Source: Anaerolineae bacterium (GTDB taxonomy: Bacteria > Chloroflexota > Anaerolineae > Aggregatilineales > Ch27). Taken from it: a stretch of DNA of 64,000 bases. Shown piece after piece: positions 24,167-31,567 of the stretch. Positions within the stretch are counted from its first letter, which is position 1. Every line of letters begins with the position of its first letter. A program made the translations under genes and the position numbers. Location: the NCBI GenBank assembly GCA_013178165.1, contig JABLXG010000005.1, forward strand, positions 62,001-126,000. Direction: 5' to 3'. The notes below the pieces were generated by a model. The model was not told the origin of the DNA. It searched no databases and was given only the letters and a program-made list of their open reading frames with translations.

Positions 24167-26062
24167 TTAGCGCGGCGCGTGCGGCCCGATCAGCGGCCCG
24201 GCCAGGATCAGCACTGGCTGGTCAAGCGGCGTCACCCAGCGGTTCCATACCTCATCCTGGTAGAAGTAGCGCGGGCCGGGCGGGAACTTGGCGATCAGAC
24301 TCTCGCGCATCGCCGGGGGCATGAACAGCAGCGGGTTGATGATCCAGCGATCCCGGTAGCGAATCTCCACATGGACGTGATTCTGCCCGCCTAGTTCCAG
24401 CGTGCCCAGCACGGTATCGGGCGTGATCGCCGTGCCGGGGGCCAGCGGAGCCGGGTTGGCCAGATGGCCGAAGATCACGGTGTAATCCCCGGCTTTGACC
24501 CACATACCGTTGGGCAGGGTGTGGCGCGTTTCCCGTTTGATGAAGACCCCATTCAGGCCGGCGACTACTATCACTGCCTCCTGCGAGTTGCCAAAATCCA
24601 CCCCACCATGCAACCCCTGAGCGTAGGCGTACCAACGCGCCCCGCCAGCCCACAGGTTATAGGCAAAGACATTGTTGCCAAAGTATTGCCACCAGTGCGT
24701 TTTTTCCAGCGGGATGGGCGGGCGGCTAAACAGGCTATCCAGCAGGGGCAGGGTCTCCGGAAGGGGGAGACCTTCCTCAAAACGAGGGCCAGAGACAGGC
24801 GGACGGTCGGCGAATTCGGCGGGGTCAAAGAGGTATCGCTCCGCCCCGCTGACGCTGCACTCGGCGCTCCAGCCACGCTCATGCGCCCACCAGACGTAAC
24901 CATCCGCGACCGTGCGCGACGACCCGCGGACAGTGATCTGCTCGCCGGGCAGCAGCCAGCCCAGATGCGTGCCGCGCAGGGCGGGGAGGTCCCGGATGCG
25001 CACCTGCTGGTGCCCCGCCTGGAAGGTACGCGTGGTCGGTTGTTCACCCGGCGGAGGCGCTTCCGGCGGCACAGCGGGGGGCAGCGTCGCCGGGTCGACC
25101 AGATAGATCGCTGAGCCGTCCAGAGCGCGCTCGGCGCTCCAGCCCTCGGCGTGCCGCCACCAGACATAGCCATCGGCTTCTGTACGGGAGGTCGCATCCA
25201 CGTTGATCGTCTGCCCCGGCTCCAGCCAGCGCACCGGCATTGCGCTGAGGCCGGGCGCCTGCCGGACGCGGACGCTCTCGACAATGGCGAACGTCCGGAT
25301 CAGCAGGATCGGCGGCGCGGACACAGGCCCTGCGCCCGCCGGCTCCTGCAGGTAGATCTCGCCGCCGTCCAGCCGCCGCTCGGCACTCCAGCCTTCGGCG
25401 TGCCGCCACCACACATAGCCGTCAGCCTCCGTGCGGGAGGCGACATCGACAGTCAGGCGCGTGTCGCGGGGCAACCAGCGGATATGCCCGCCCTGCAGCC
25501 CTGGCGCAGCCCGGACGCGCACCTGCTGAACTACCACGAAGTCGCGCGTCCCGGCAGGCGGCGTAGGCGTTTCCACCGCCGGGGCGGGGTCCTCAACCTC
25601 CAGCGGGGCAAAGTAGATCGCTGCGCCGTCAAGTGTACGCTCAGCGCTCCAGCCCCCGGCATGCTGCCACCAGATGTGGCCATCCAGCGCCGTGCGGGAA
25701 GCGCCACTGGCGGCGAATACCGTGCCAGGAGCCAGCCAGCCGGACGGCTCCCCGCCGAAGCCGGGGGCAGTCCGGACGCGCACCGGCGCTTCCCCGACCC
25801 GGAAGCGGATTATTTCCGCCGCCAGCCCGGCGTCGAGCAGGTAGATCTCAGCACCGTCAAGTGTGCGCTCAGCTGTCCAGCCCTCGCCGTGCTGCCACCA
25901 GATATAGCCATCGGCCTCCGTGCGTGAGGCAGCGTCGACCGTGATCTGTTCCCCTGCCGCCAGCCAGCGGAGATGCTCCGCCCGCAAGCCCGGCGCGCGG
26001 CGGACGCGCACCTGCTGGCGGGCGCGAAAGACCCGGATGCCCTGCGGAGTTCGGTCTGCCAT
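24167..26062 (-). CDS. Five-SH3b-repeat protein with C-terminal M23-like domain
   Basis: This 631-residue protein has five tandem SH3b modules of about 70-80 residues (roughly 8-75, 83-155, 168-240, 255-330 and 340-415). Each holds V-R-V-R-x-A-P-G-like, S-R-T-x-x-D-G-x-x-W-W and G-W-x-A-E-R-x-L-D-G patterns. A C-terminal M23/lysostaphin-like domain follows (about 455-590), with HGGVDFGNSQEA, IFGHLANPAPLAPG and QNHVHVEIRYRD supplying likely zinc ligands. There is no signal peptide (MADRTPQG), as in the gene at 14469-15524. It probably acts on or recognises peptidoglycan if exported. How it would leave the cell is unclear. It follows the small membrane protein gene in one probable operon. Confidence 0.75.
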   Translation of the reverse strand: MADRTPQGIRVFRARQQVRVRRAPGLRAEHLRWLAAGEQITVDAASRTEADGYIWWQHGEGWTAERTLDGAEIYLLDAGLAAEIIRFRVGEAPVRVRTAPGFGGEPSGWLAPGTVFAASGASRTALDGHIWWQHAGGWSAERTLDGAAIYFAPLEVEDPAPAVETPTPPAGTRDFVVVQQVRVRAAPGLQGGHIRWLPRDTRLTVDVASRTEADGYVWWRHAEGWSAERRLDGGEIYLQEPAGAGPVSAPPILLIRTFAIVESVRVRQAPGLSAMPVRWLEPGQTINVDATSRTEADGYVWWRHAEGWSAERALDGSAIYLVDPATLPPAVPPEAPPPGEQPTTRTFQAGHQQVRIRDLPALRGTHLGWLLPGEQITVRGSSRTVADGYVWWAHERGWSAECSVSGAERYLFDPAEFADRPPVSGPRFEEGLPLPETLPLLDSLFSRPPIPLEKTHWWQYFGNNVFAYNLWAGGARWYAYAQGLHGGVDFGNSQEAVIVVAGLNGVFIKRETRHTLPNGMWVKAGDYTVIFGHLANPAPLAPGTAITPDTVLGTLELGGQNHVHVEIRYRDRWIINPLLFMPPAMRESLIAKFPPGPRYFYQDEVWNRWVTPLDQPVLILAGPLIGPHAPR

Positions 26063-26128
26063 AGGGGGTTCCCCTTCTATCGAGATGTCGATGGGAGTGA
26101 CTGCCGGAGGGAAGCCCGGCAGGACGGG

Positions 26129-26311
26129 TTAACCGGATGCCAGCGCACCCAGGAACTCAACGAGATCGCCGCCGGCAGCGAACACCAGCCCGACCAGCAG
26201 CGCCAGTAGCGCGGCCAGCCCCGCGAGTGTCAGCCCGATGGCTACAGCGATCAGGCCGCATTCCACCAGGCGCGTCCACGACCACATCGGACGGCCGTTG
26301 TCTGCGGTCAT
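26129..26311 (-). CDS. Small membrane protein
   Basis: This 60-residue protein starts at the ATG behind GGAGGAG rather than at the longer frame start. A single long hydrophobic stretch (about 15-45, ECGLIAVAIGLTLAGLAALLALLVGLVFAAGG) could span the membrane once or as a hairpin. No family is recognised. The SH3b/M23 gene follows 66 bases later, so the two are probably co-transcribed from the promoter at 26386-26415. An accessory role for that protein is speculative. Confidence 0.6.
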   Translation of the reverse strand: MTADNGRPMWSWTRLVECGLIAVAIGLTLAGLAALLALLVGLVFAAGGDLVEFLGALASG

Positions 26312-26385
26312 AGGCGGCTCCTCCGTGTGTGCGGGCGGCGCTGGGGATGAACAACGCGCACCCACCCGCAGCGACCGGTACTTTC

Positions 26386-26415
26386 AGTATACGGGGTTTG
26401 CCGCCCGGCAATCAA
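26386..26415 (-). promoter_or_regulatory. Promoter for the small membrane protein/SH3b-M23 operon
   Basis: On the minus strand TTGATT (26410-26415) and TATACT (26386-26391) are separated by 18 bases, 75 bases upstream of the start codon at 26311. Confidence 0.6.
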
Positions 26416-26549
26416 GGCGGGACTCTCCGGGCCGGTCAGGAGCAGGCTACAGCCCGCTTCCGGCCCGGAAAGTCCTGGCTGCCAACCCTTCCTGCGGTAT
26501 TGCCCCTCGCGAGCCGCCCGGCGGGCCGTTGATGGGCGCGGGAAGGCTG

Positions 26550-27065
26550 CTACACATAGCGCGCCATGGACATCCCCAGCACGGTGATGATCATCAGAAT
26601 CACGCCGATCTGGGAGTTGCGGCCCATACGCTGACCGGCAGCCTGAAGCTGAGCGCCCTGTTCCGGTGTGGGCGGGCTGTTCTGGGCCACGACAGCGTCC
26701 ACGATCGCTTTCTGGTTGTAGAGCGCGCTACGGATGCCGGTGAAGCCGTGCCCGGCGGCCAGCACCCCGGCCACGCTGCCAATCGTCAGCACGATGCCTC
26801 CCGGTGAGCTGAGCCAGGCGGCATTGAACGTCCCCGAAACGCGGAGGTATAGCAAAAAGCCAGCGATGACCGTCACCAGCGCCACGGCCGACATGACATT
26901 GCCAAACGGCGTGACGTTCAGCAGGGCATGGGTATAGCGCAGCCCGCGATCCTGCATACTCCGCGCTGCGGGCGACCCAAAATAGAGCATGAACACGGCA
27001 AAACCCACCCAAAGAATCCCCGCGCCGATATGCAGGATGCGCAGGATAACCATATAGAGGTCCAT
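26550..27065 (-). CDS. Four-helix membrane protein next to a cytochrome c gene
   Basis: This 171-residue inner-membrane protein has four hydrophobic segments (about 5-28, 55-75, 88-108 and 148-168). His12 and Trp19 lie in the first helix (LHIGAGILWVGFAVFML), His46 precedes the second, and His106 lies near the third. The pattern recalls DUF2269/CopD-like or cytochrome-b-like small membrane proteins, in which helix histidines may ligate haem, but this is not established. The gene lies 39 bases downstream of the cytochrome c gene and is probably co-transcribed with it, which suggests a shared redox role. Confidence 0.6.
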   Translation of the reverse strand: MDLYMVILRILHIGAGILWVGFAVFMLYFGSPAARSMQDRGLRYTHALLNVTPFGNVMSAVALVTVIAGFLLYLRVSGTFNAAWLSSPGGIVLTIGSVAGVLAAGHGFTGIRSALYNQKAIVDAVVAQNSPPTPEQGAQLQAAGQRMGRNSQIGVILMIITVLGMSMARYV

Positions 27066-27104
27066 AAGAGTCTTCCCCCTGGAAGTGTGCTCTGAATGCT
27101 ATGG

Positions 27105-27509
27105 CTACAGCCCCAGCAGGAACGCGATGAGATCGGCGATCTCCTGCGCGTTCAGGTGGCTGGCGTAGTCGGCGTACATGATGTTGGAATAACCGGAGAC
27201 GATATGACGGGCCGGGGCGACAATGCTGTCGAAGGTATAGGCCTCGGCAGATTGCCCGGCTTCCTGCACGCCTGCCCGGCTGCCGTAACCGGCCAGGCCG
27301 GGGCCGTGACCGGGCGTGTCATCAAGATGGTGGCAGGAACCACAGGCCGGGGCGCCGTCAACCGACCGGGCGAAGACCTCCGCGCCGCGCGCTGCGTTGC
27401 GGCTGGCGGGAAGGTCTCCCACCGACAGCGGCAACGGTTCCGGCGTGCAGGCCGCGCCCAGCAGCAATACGCCCAGCAGGGCCAGGCCCGACAATAAACG
27501 GTGATGCAT
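27105..27509 (-). CDS. Cytochrome c-type lipoprotein
   Basis: This 134-residue electron carrier has a lipoprotein signal (MHHRLLSGLALLGVLLLGAACT, lipid on the Cys). The haem motif is CGSCH, followed by a GPGLAG loop and a likely axial Met in SNIMYADYASHL. It is a class I mono-haem cytochrome tethered to the outer face of the membrane. The ATG at 27509 is chosen because GAGGGGAAA precedes it and a signal peptide begins there. A long leader of about 117 nt separates promoter and start. It probably works with the four-helix protein encoded next. Confidence 0.85.
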   Translation of the reverse strand: MHHRLLSGLALLGVLLLGAACTPEPLPLSVGDLPASRNAARGAEVFARSVDGAPACGSCHHLDDTPGHGPGLAGYGSRAGVQEAGQSAEAYTFDSIVAPARHIVSGYSNIMYADYASHLNAQEIADLIAFLLGL

Positions 27510-27632
27510 CGGATGTTTCCCCTCTTTCTGGCAGTTTCTTCTGGCTGCCTCTGGCCGTTGGCCGGGGACAGCCGGGCTGGCGACCAGCAGGCCGGGCGTC
27601 GCGCAGCCCTTCACTGAACTGCTATCCATCAT

Positions 27633-27661
27633 ATTATAGGAGCCATTGAGTCAGAAATAAA
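27633..27661 (-). promoter_or_regulatory. Promoter for the cytochrome c operon
   Basis: On the minus strand a perfect TATAAT (27633-27638) stands 17 bases from TTTATT (27656-27661). The predicted leader is about 117 nt. Confidence 0.55.
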
Positions 27662-27722
27662 GAGTTTGTTCACCATGAATATCCTCAAACTGACAACAGT
27701 AAACCTACAGGCCTGGCAGATA

Positions 27723-27776
27723 CCCGAAAAAGGACAGGGAGCCTGGACCTCCGGCTTTGCCGGGCCAGGCCCCCTG
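27723..27776 (-). terminator. Rho-independent terminator of the toast-rack gene
   Basis: On the minus strand CAGGGGGCCTGG pairs with CCAGGCTCCCTG (one mismatch), with an inner CCGGC/GCCGG stem, followed by TCCTTTTTCG. It ends the transcript whose last stop is at 27830. Confidence 0.75.
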
Positions 27777-27829
27777 CCTGTTCGATGGTAATTCGACGTG
27801 ATCGGGCCGTCTGCCTGACGATGCCAGGA

Positions 27830-28618
27830 TCAGACCAGTTCGATGCGGATCGCGCCCACCCCGCCGCTGACATCGATGTCCAGGCGGACATCTGAAGCGT
27901 CGTAAGCAGCGGTCTGGTAGCTCTTGCCCATCCTGATCAGGTCGTCGTCGGCGCTGATGCCACCCAGACCAACGCTGGCGTTCACCCGAATCGGGGCGTC
28001 TTCTTCCAGGACGAGCACGATCTCGCCCAGGCCGCCTTCCAGCCGCACCCGCCCGCTGCCGGTCAGCCCGTCGCCGGTGAATTTCGCCACCACCTGCCCG
28101 ACTCCGGCGCCGATCTTGAGGTATTCCGCGTTGGCGTTCAGCAGGTTCTTAAGGGTGGTACGCCCGGCGCCGGTGTTGATCCGCCCGTCGATCAGGCGGG
28201 TCGGGTTGGGCAGGGCAAAGTCCACGGTCATATCGCCCGCGCCGGAGGCCAGCTTAAAGCCGGTCAACGGCACACCGCCCAGATCGACATCCGCTTCCGC
28301 TGCGCCGATGCTCACATCCAGGCTGTAGGGATGGGCCGTACCCAGCAGAAATTCCCAGTCGTTAATCACCTGGCCGGTCGGGATCAACATCTGGAACTTC
28401 TGGCGGATGGTGACGGTGCGGTTGTGCACACTGTAGGTCGGCTTCAACTCGGCGACATTGTAGGTGACCTTGCCGCTGATCAGCGACGTTCCCCCGCCGG
28501 GCTGCAGGTTCACCCGGCCCAGCGGCACTTCCAGTTTCAGGTGCGCCGGGGCGACATCCGGATATGGCAGGTCGACTGTGGCGGCCCGCCGCTCGATATA
28601 CGTAGCAGTCAGTTTCAT
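27830..28618 (-). CDS. Toast-rack (LiaF/DUF2154-like) protein
   Basis: This 262-residue protein has no signal peptide or helix, made of short repeated beta-strands. Patterns such as LKLEVPLGRVNLQPG, SLDVSIGAAEADVDLGG, KIGAGVGQVVAKFTG and ASVGLGGISAD are typical of the stacked toast-rack fold found in LiaF and DUF2154 proteins. LiaF restrains the LiaRS envelope-stress system, but no histidine kinase or regulator lies here. The start follows GAGGGGAAA. It is downstream of a two- or three-helix membrane protein, and the two could be split parts of a LiaF-like protein (membrane part plus toast rack). That is an inference. Confidence 0.6.
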   Translation of the reverse strand: MKLTATYIERRAATVDLPYPDVAPAHLKLEVPLGRVNLQPGGGTSLISGKVTYNVAELKPTYSVHNRTVTIRQKFQMLIPTGQVINDWEFLLGTAHPYSLDVSIGAAEADVDLGGVPLTGFKLASGAGDMTVDFALPNPTRLIDGRINTGAGRTTLKNLLNANAEYLKIGAGVGQVVAKFTGDGLTGSGRVRLEGGLGEIVLVLEEDAPIRVNASVGLGGISADDDLIRMGKSYQTAAYDASDVRLDIDVSGGVGAIRIELV

Positions 28619-28748
28619 TGGATTTCCCCTCTCATGCCATGCCTCAGGACAACTGACGGTTGTGTGACATCCTCTGCCTGCCTGTACGCAGGATTGCGCC
28701 GGGGAGTTGCGCGGGGTCGTAACCGGGAACCTCCCCCGCAGCAGCGGT

Positions 28749-29009
28749 TTATCCGCCGCCGGTCAGCGCGATCAGGGTATCCCAGAAGAACAGGGCCAGC
28801 CCAGCCAGCAGGATTGCCGCCGGCCAGCCCTTGCGTTCCGCCAGTAGCAGAAAGAACGCCCCGGTCAGGATCAGCCCACCGCCGCACAGGCGCATCCAGC
28901 CGACCGTACGGGTGAACAGGCTGCACAGAATCAGTGTGGCGGCCAGGGCCACGATGACGACGAACACGGTGCGGTTGGATGTATCCAGGCGGCGACTGGC
29001 GGGATTCAT
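28749..29009 (-). CDS. Small integral membrane protein
   Basis: This 86-residue protein has three hydrophobic segments (about 14-32, 36-54 and 62-80: VFVVIVALAATLILCSL, CGGGLILTGAFFLLLAER, AAILLAGLALFFWDTL). It resembles the short membrane half found before toast-rack domains in LiaF-type proteins. AGGAGG precedes the ATG and a strong promoter lies upstream. The following gene on the same strand encodes the toast-rack protein 130 bases away. Confidence 0.6.
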   Translation of the reverse strand: MNPASRRLDTSNRTVFVVIVALAATLILCSLFTRTVGWMRLCGGGLILTGAFFLLLAERKGWPAAILLAGLALFFWDTLIALTGGG

Positions 29010-29042
29010 GAGGGCCTCCTGTTATGTGTGCTTTTCCCTACC

Positions 29043-29072
29043 ATTATCGGAGTCCTTTCGCCTGGCCGTCAA
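29043..29072 (-). promoter_or_regulatory. Strong promoter for the membrane/toast-rack operon
   Basis: On the minus strand TTGACG (29067-29072) and GATAAT (29043-29048) are separated by 18 bases, 34 bases before the ATG at 29009. Confidence 0.65.
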
Positions 29073-29143
29073 CCGCCATTGACAGCCAGCCTGTCGCAGG
29101 CGGATCATAGGGCCAATGCGGCGAATCGCGAAAGGAGCGGGGC

Positions 29144-29947
29144 ATGACCTACCCGGAACTGCTGGACCGGCTGGCGGCAGCAGCGCCAGAGGTGCCCCCT
29201 GCGCTGTGGCCGGCCTACCTGGCAGAAAATGGCGTTGAGCAGACGGCTCACCTGGCTGAAGCGCCCGCCTATCTGAAGCTGCTCAGCGCCGTCTACCGCG
29301 TGCACCGATCCGGCGGCGGCATCCACGAACTGCTCGATCTGCTCCAGATGGCCATCGACGACCGGGCGGGCGATGTTGGCGCTGCCGTTGCCGACTGGCA
29401 GGAGGCCCTCAGCGGCGATGTGCGGGTGGTGGATACCGGGATCGCCATTGGCGGCGTGGAGGCGCTGGTGACGCTGCCGCCGCGTCCGCTGGCCGGGCTA
29501 CGCGGGGAAACACGGCTGGGCGATGGCGGCGGGCGGCCAGGCGCTCAGTTCAACAACTGGAGCACATGGAGCGTGCGCGAATTGCTACGTCTGGGCTGCG
29601 GCAACCCGGATGGCGACCCGCCGGAGCCGGGCGGCTGGGGCAACCGTGGCGGTTTCCATCCCGCCTTTGTGCGGGGTGGGGGCGGCAACCAGATCGCGCA
29701 CTTTGCCCTGGCCCTGCGCCTGTACGTCTACCATCGCCTGCCCTACGGCGCGCTGGTCGGCCCGGTGCCGCCCCAGGACCCCGGCGGTTCCGCTGATGCC
29801 GAAGTGACCACCGCCGCCTACTGGTTCGCCGCCGGGTATACGCGCCGGGATGGGCCGCTGGAAGAAGCGCAGGTGATCGTCCCGCCTCATGACGTGGCCG
29901 CGCTCAAGGAGGTGCTGCGCCGGGGGCTGGCCGCCTTCCACGCCTGA
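29144..29947 (+). CDS. Hypothetical protein
   Basis: This 267-residue soluble protein follows GAAAGGAGCGG. No family is recognised. The N-terminal half is helical and acidic (LDRLAAAAPEVPPALWPAYLAEN). The middle is Gly-rich with the unusual run FNNWSTWSVRELLRLGCGNPDGDPPEPG, here given as fragments FNNWSTW and GCGNPDGD. The C-terminal half is hydrophobic-aromatic (QIAHFALALRLYVYHRLPYG, VTTAAYWFAAGY). It has no signal peptide and no membrane helix. Codon use matches its neighbours, so it looks native rather than acquired. Confidence 0.6.
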   Translation: MTYPELLDRLAAAAPEVPPALWPAYLAENGVEQTAHLAEAPAYLKLLSAVYRVHRSGGGIHELLDLLQMAIDDRAGDVGAAVADWQEALSGDVRVVDTGIAIGGVEALVTLPPRPLAGLRGETRLGDGGGRPGAQFNNWSTWSVRELLRLGCGNPDGDPPEPGGWGNRGGFHPAFVRGGGGNQIAHFALALRLYVYHRLPYGALVGPVPPQDPGGSADAEVTTAAYWFAAGYTRRDGPLEEAQVIVPPHDVAALKEVLRRGLAAFHA

Positions 29948-30044
29948 GGGGTGCCAGTTTAATCCCCTTTTAAGCCCTGTATCGTCGGAATTTAACACTG
30001 GTCAGATAAAATGGCTGCCACGTCTTACCTAGACTGGAGCGCCT

Positions 30045-30473
30045 ATGATGACTACCACCAGGACGCGCGTCCTCATCCTGTGCACGGGCAATTCGGCTCG
30101 CTCGCAGATGGCCGAAGGGTTGCTGCGTGCCAGAGGCGGCGACCGCTTTGAGGTCTACAGCGCGGGCAGCCGGCCCGCTGCGCAGGTGCACCCCGGCGCG
30201 GTGCAGGCCATGGCTGAGATCGGGCTGGACATCAGCAGCCAGCGCCCCAAGCCGCTCAGCCAGTTCCTGGGCCAGGAGTTCGACTACGTGCTAACCGTTT
30301 GCAACAATGCCGCGGAGACCTGCCCTTTCTTCCCCGGTCGGGCGGAACGCTACCACCGCGATTTCACTGACCCGCCGGCCGTCCCGCCGGAGCAGCAGGC
30401 AGCGACCTTCCGCCGGGTGCGGGATGAGCTGGCGGTCTGGCTGGACGAGCTATTCTTCGCGACTGGCCGGTAA
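30045..30473 (+). CDS. arsC: Arsenate reductase, thioredoxin-coupled LMW-PTPase type (ArsC)
   Basis: This 142-residue cytosolic enzyme reduces arsenate to arsenite. The P-loop CTGNSARS carries nucleophile Cys13, and the redox pair Cys86/Cys93 (CNNAAETC) relays electrons as in thioredoxin-dependent ArsC of the pI258 type. The DP motif near FTDPPA supplies the acid. No ars regulator or efflux pump is adjacent, so its role could also be as a general phosphatase-like reductase. The tandem ATGATG start at 30045 is taken as the first ATG. Confidence 0.88.
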   Translation: MMTTTRTRVLILCTGNSARSQMAEGLLRARGGDRFEVYSAGSRPAAQVHPGAVQAMAEIGLDISSQRPKPLSQFLGQEFDYVLTVCNNAAETCPFFPGRAERYHRDFTDPPAVPPEQQAATFRRVRDELAVWLDELFFATGR

Positions 30474-30505
30474 AGAGCCTGTCAGGGACGCCCTATGGGC
30501 GCGCC

Positions 30506-30530
30506 TGCCGTTTGGCAGTGTATCCTTTTC
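30506..30530 (+). terminator. Weak hairpin terminator after arsC
   Basis: CTGCC/GGCAG with a 4-nt loop is followed by TGTATCCTTTT, 33 bases after the stop. Confidence 0.35.
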
Positions 30531-30635
30531 GGTTAAAACCGGGCGCAAGGCCGTCCGGCTGGCTCCCCCCGGCCCCGAAATCTGCGCGTAGCGCAGGTGA
30601 GGCCCAGCGCACAGCCAGTGCGCATTTTAACCGAA
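30528..30635. repeat. Long-spaced perfect inverted repeat
   Basis: TTCGGTTAAAA (30528-30538) and TTTTAACCGAA (30625-30635) are perfect 11-bp inverted copies with 86 bases between. It lies between arsC and the DUF6391-like gene. The flanks show further, imperfect similarity. Confidence 0.5.
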
Positions 30636-30741
30636 TGCGATGCACTACCCTGCCGTTTTGCCGCTGGCCGCCCGCCGTTTCTTCCGCTACTATTGGGGCA
30701 TTACCGGTATGGGCTGGTGCGTACAGCAGGGAGAACACCTG

Positions 30742-31299
30742 ATGGGACTGATCGAACAACTGGCTGTGCTGGCCGGGCCGCTGCTGAATATCCCGGCGAT
30801 CCGGCGCATCCGGCGCAATCATGGCCTGGAGCACGCCACCATTCACATGCTGGCTCAGGGTCGCCGCAACCTGCGCATCGCCGGGCGCAGCGACAGCGCG
30901 GGTTTCTATCTCTACGGCGATGTATCTACGGCAGAAGTGGCGCGGGCAGCGGACGAGGCCTTGCGGCGATTGCGCAGCGGCCAGCACGAGCTGGCCCTGC
31001 ACCCCAACTGCGGAACCAACCTGCTGACCACCGGCACGCTGGCGACGCTGGCCGCCATGGCCGGGCTGGCTGGCGCAGAAGACAGCGCTGAGCGCCGGGC
31101 GGAGCGCTTCCCAACCATCCTGCTGATGGTCATCGCCACACTGATCTTCGCCCCGGCGCTGGGTATGGCTCTGCAGCGCCATTTTACGACGCTGGGCGAT
31201 CCGGGCGAACTGGAGATCACGGCTGTTGAGCAGCGGGTGGTGAACGCGCCGTTTGGCGGGGAAGTGGTCATCCACCGCGTCACGACCACCGGCGGTTGA
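30742..31299 (+). CDS. DUF6391-like membrane protein
   Basis: This 185-residue protein contains RRNHGLEHATIHML near the N-terminus, then GRSDSAGFYLYGDVS. This is the pattern of DUF6391, a family of unknown function shared with cyanobacteria. Hydrophobic stretches occur around TTGTLATLAAMAGLAG and ILLMVIATLIFAPALGMALQ. The His pair in LEHATIH could bind metal, which is inference. The ATG at 30742 is chosen over the ORF start because GGGAGA precedes it and the earlier 34 residues are atypical. Confidence 0.65.
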   Translation: MGLIEQLAVLAGPLLNIPAIRRIRRNHGLEHATIHMLAQGRRNLRIAGRSDSAGFYLYGDVSTAEVARAADEALRRLRSGQHELALHPNCGTNLLTTGTLATLAAMAGLAGAEDSAERRAERFPTILLMVIATLIFAPALGMALQRHFTTLGDPGELEITAVEQRVVNAPFGGEVVIHRVTTTGG

Positions 31300-31322
31300 G
31301 TATTGCTGAAAGAATCCCGGCG

Positions 31323-31360
31323 CGGGCGGCCCGTTCTCCGGCGACAGGCCGCCCGTTTAT
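31323..31360 (+). terminator. Terminator of the DUF6391-like gene
   Basis: CGGGCGGCC/GGCCGCCCG, a perfect 9-bp stem with a 15-nt loop, is followed by TTTAT. It lies 24 bases past the stop. Confidence 0.7.
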
Positions 31361-31505
31361 GCTGTGATACTAGCCCCCGGCCTGCTGGCGGATGGTGTAG
31401 CGCGGTTCAGTAGTCATATCGCCCATCCTGAACGATGACACAACGTCAACGTCAAGGGGCAAAGGCGGGGGGTGCTTCGTCTTGCCTTCCCGGCGCCGCC
31501 CGGCA

Positions 31506-31540
31506 GCAAAGCAAAGAGGCACGGCGCCAACCGTGCCTCT
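31506..31540 (-). terminator. Terminator of the Thr/Pro-rich lipoprotein gene
   Basis: On the minus strand AGAGGCACGG/CCGTGCCTCT, a perfect 10-bp stem with a 6-nt loop, is followed by TTGCTTTGC. It lies 28 bases past the stop at 31568. Confidence 0.7.
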
Positions 31541-31567
31541 ACGGGGCATCGCCGCTGAGGGGCAGCG

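Noticed and set aside
30045-30473. Arsenic resistance island
   Set aside because: Only arsC is present. No arsR, arsB/acr3 or arsA gene lies nearby.
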